Positions 62,890 through 64,000 of a DNA stretch of 64,000 nucleotides are shown here, piece by piece. The stretch lies in contig JAEUTZ010000023.1 of assembly GCA_016787725.1 (NCBI GenBank), forward strand, positions 1 through 64,000, read 5' to 3'. The translations under genes were made by a program, and so were the position numbers. Within the stretch, counting starts at the first letter, position 1; every line of letters starts with the position of its first letter. The notes under the pieces are model-generated. The model was not told the DNA's origin, ran no database searches, and worked only from the letters and a program-made list of their open reading frames with translations. Origin of the DNA: Cyclobacteriaceae bacterium (GTDB lineage Bacteria > Bacteroidota > Bacteroidia > Cytophagales > Cyclobacteriaceae).

Positions 62890-63372
62890 CTAACACTTCA
62901 CAGTTGTTCTGGGGTATAAAGGGTTGGCAACAGTTCCATCGGGATTTTCAGTTGGAACATTTTCACCAGTAATTATCTCTCCAAGTTTTTCAATAGAGTT
63001 CCATCCAATTATACTTGATGCATACTTTTTCAAGTTCTCAGGAAGTTCAGCGGTCTCTGCATATCCATGAGCATAAATACCTACTATTTTCTTTCCTTGT
63101 TCATGCGCCCATTTTATTTCGTCATTAACCCATTCACGTGTATGCGTTTTTGGACCAATCAAACAAATTAGGGTGCTTGACCATTTGATTCTCATTTTCA
63201 GTAGACGCTCAACAACTTCAGGTCTTGGAATGCGACCATCCTTGTGATTAGTGCTGTCAACTGAAAAATTCCGCACATTGTAGCCTTGTTCCTTCAACCT
63301 TGCTTTCAAAGATTGAACATGTTCATCGTCTTTACCATAGTGGCTGATGAAGATATTTTGTTGTTCTGCCAT
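62890..63372 (-). CDS. TIR-like (MTH538/DUF1863) protein
   Basis: A 160-residue single-domain protein. IFISHYGKDDEHVQSLKARLKEQGYNVRNF is a TIR start; SSTLICLIGPKTHTREWVNDEIKWAHEQGKKIVGIY is the ThsB/MTH538-like centre with Trp and Glu at the likely active site. Domains of this kind cut NAD or make cyclic ADP-ribose signals in Thoeris and related defence systems. Here it lies between a base-modification-type gene and Nmad2, with 7- and 3-base gaps, so all three are probably one unit. Confidence 0.85.
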   Translation of the reverse strand: MAEQQNIFISHYGKDDEHVQSLKARLKEQGYNVRNFSVDSTNHKDGRIPRPEVVERLLKMRIKWSSTLICLIGPKTHTREWVNDEIKWAHEQGKKIVGIYAHGYAETAELPENLKKYASSIIGWNSIEKLGEIITGENVPTENPDGTVANPLYPRTTVKC

Positions 63373-63379
63373 GATATGA

Positions 63380-64000
63380 TTATTTCGCTTTTATGATATT
63401 AATACCCCACTTAGGTGGAAAATAAAATTCAATTGGTTCACTTCCTTGATTTGTAAACTTTTGCTTAATTCTTGTTCTCTTAGAATATCCGCTTATTTCA
63501 GGATTTGCAACTCTTAAATACTTATCAACTTCACAAAAAATATTTTGACAGTCAATTAACTGCAAATTTCTTCCCCACAAGTTTCTAAAGTCAATATTTA
63601 ATCTGTCAAATTCTCGTTCTTGATTATCTGCCATTAGGCGAATAATATCCTCAAATGAATAGCCTCCAAAATCTTTAAAGCATTTTGCAATCCCATCTTT
63701 CGCACCAGGGCCTGCTTTTACAAACTCCATTTCACTATAGTTTGTTAGTGTGCTGTAATTTATATCCGTTACATATTGGTAAGCCAAAAAATCACCAATT
63801 GTGGAATAAGAATGTAAGAGGTGGTATGCCTCATTCATGGTTTTACAATATCTAAGTTGATTAGGAACATTTTCCTTAATCATCGATTCAATTAATTTCA
63901 AATGATTTTGGTGTTTCCTTGTATAACCGAAAGTTGACCTGCCTGACGCCATGATATAAGCAGCAGAGTAAATCGGAATTTTATTTCTCATTAGTTCTGA
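63380..64000 (-). CDS. HMUDK_hel / thymine-pyrophosphorylase-like protein, 5' partial
   Basis: At least 206 residues; the reading frame stays open to the window edge, so the ATG at 63991 is probably internal. IPIYSAAYIMASG, TIGDFLAYQYVTDINYS and EFVKAGPGAKDGIAKCF match the alpha-helical family called alpha-glutamyl/putrescinyl thymine pyrophosphorylase clade 3 or 5-hmdU DNA kinase helical domain, known from phage hypermodified DNA. It should bind or modify a base or nucleotide. First of three genes with TIR-like and Nmad2-like partners. The region is visibly AT-rich compared with the core, as expected for acquired DNA. Confidence 0.8.
   Translation of the reverse strand, partial: SELMRNKIPIYSAAYIMASGRSTFGYTRKHQNHLKLIESMIKENVPNQLRYCKTMNEAYHLLHSYSTIGDFLAYQYVTDINYSTLTNYSEMEFVKAGPGAKDGIAKCFKDFGGYSFEDIIRLMADNQEREFDRLNIDFRNLWGRNLQLIDCQNIFCEVDKYLRVANPEISGYSKRTRIKQKFTNQGSEPIEFYFPPKWGINIIKAK

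Overview
The window looks like a chromosomal segment of a gliding or T9SS-bearing member of the Bacteroidota, most likely Cytophagales. The grounds are three proteins ending in the CHU_C type IX secretion sorting domain, a PorP/SprF-like protein, DUF4199 and DUF5522 genes, a TonB-dependent receptor, a tmRNA tag of the GEN-type, and Bacteroidota-style promoters (TTTG/TAnnTTTG, well seen upstream of sucD). The species cannot be named from sequence alone.

Layout. Bases 1-3034 hold the tail of one CHU_C cargo protein and a complete paralogue built from 83-residue Ig-like repeats. Next come a lipoprotein oligopeptidase B, tmRNA on the minus strand and a small lipoprotein. A six-gene minus-strand operon (12295 down to 6388) encodes a BatA-like vWA protein, a dihydroorotase-like protein that has lost its metal ligands, three DUF4199 membrane proteins and a polyprenyl-phosphate-type glycosyltransferase. 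At 12424-17419 a quinone-oxidoreductase-like gene faces an AraC-type regulator, followed by five tandem SnoaL/NTF2-like paralogues and an NmrA-like SDR. Bases 17755-25692 are a T9SS cargo operon (two beta-helix proteins, a 1635-residue adhesin-like protein, SprF). Membrane genes including two DUF3592 proteins follow (25762-29947). Then comes housekeeping: pyrD, DUF4136, xerD, aroQ, a GH43 enzyme, a dehalogenase-like hydrolase, a Crp-type regulator, a VOC protein, DinB, msrB, a class V aminotransferase, sucD, two paralogous FecR-like proteins and a CHASE2 protein. Bases 44294-48808 form a vitamin B12 locus: meaB, a small DUF5522 gene, a btuB-like receptor under a cobalamin riboswitch, and a divergent BtuF-like lipoprotein. 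An ECF sigma factor, anti-sigma and two DUF4097-like genes close the core part.

From tRNA-Pro(CGG) at 51839 to the right edge the window enters an integrated mobile element. A serine recombinase ORF runs into the 3' half of the tRNA gene, marking the attachment junction; the far end lies outside the window. The element carries a GTA-type holin, a RecA-like ATPase, a 1552-residue protein joining an N6-adenine methyltransferase and a Strawberry-notch-type helicase, a complete IS3-family insertion sequence with an unusual array of end-like repeats, and a tight three-gene minus-strand cassette at the edge. That cassette encodes an alpha-glutamyl/putrescinyl-thymine pyrophosphorylase-like (HMUDK_hel) protein, a TIR-like (MTH538/DUF1863) protein and an Nmad2-like protein. 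Combining a TIR effector-type domain with two domains known from nucleotide hypermodification makes it the best candidate in the window for an undescribed conflict or defence system.
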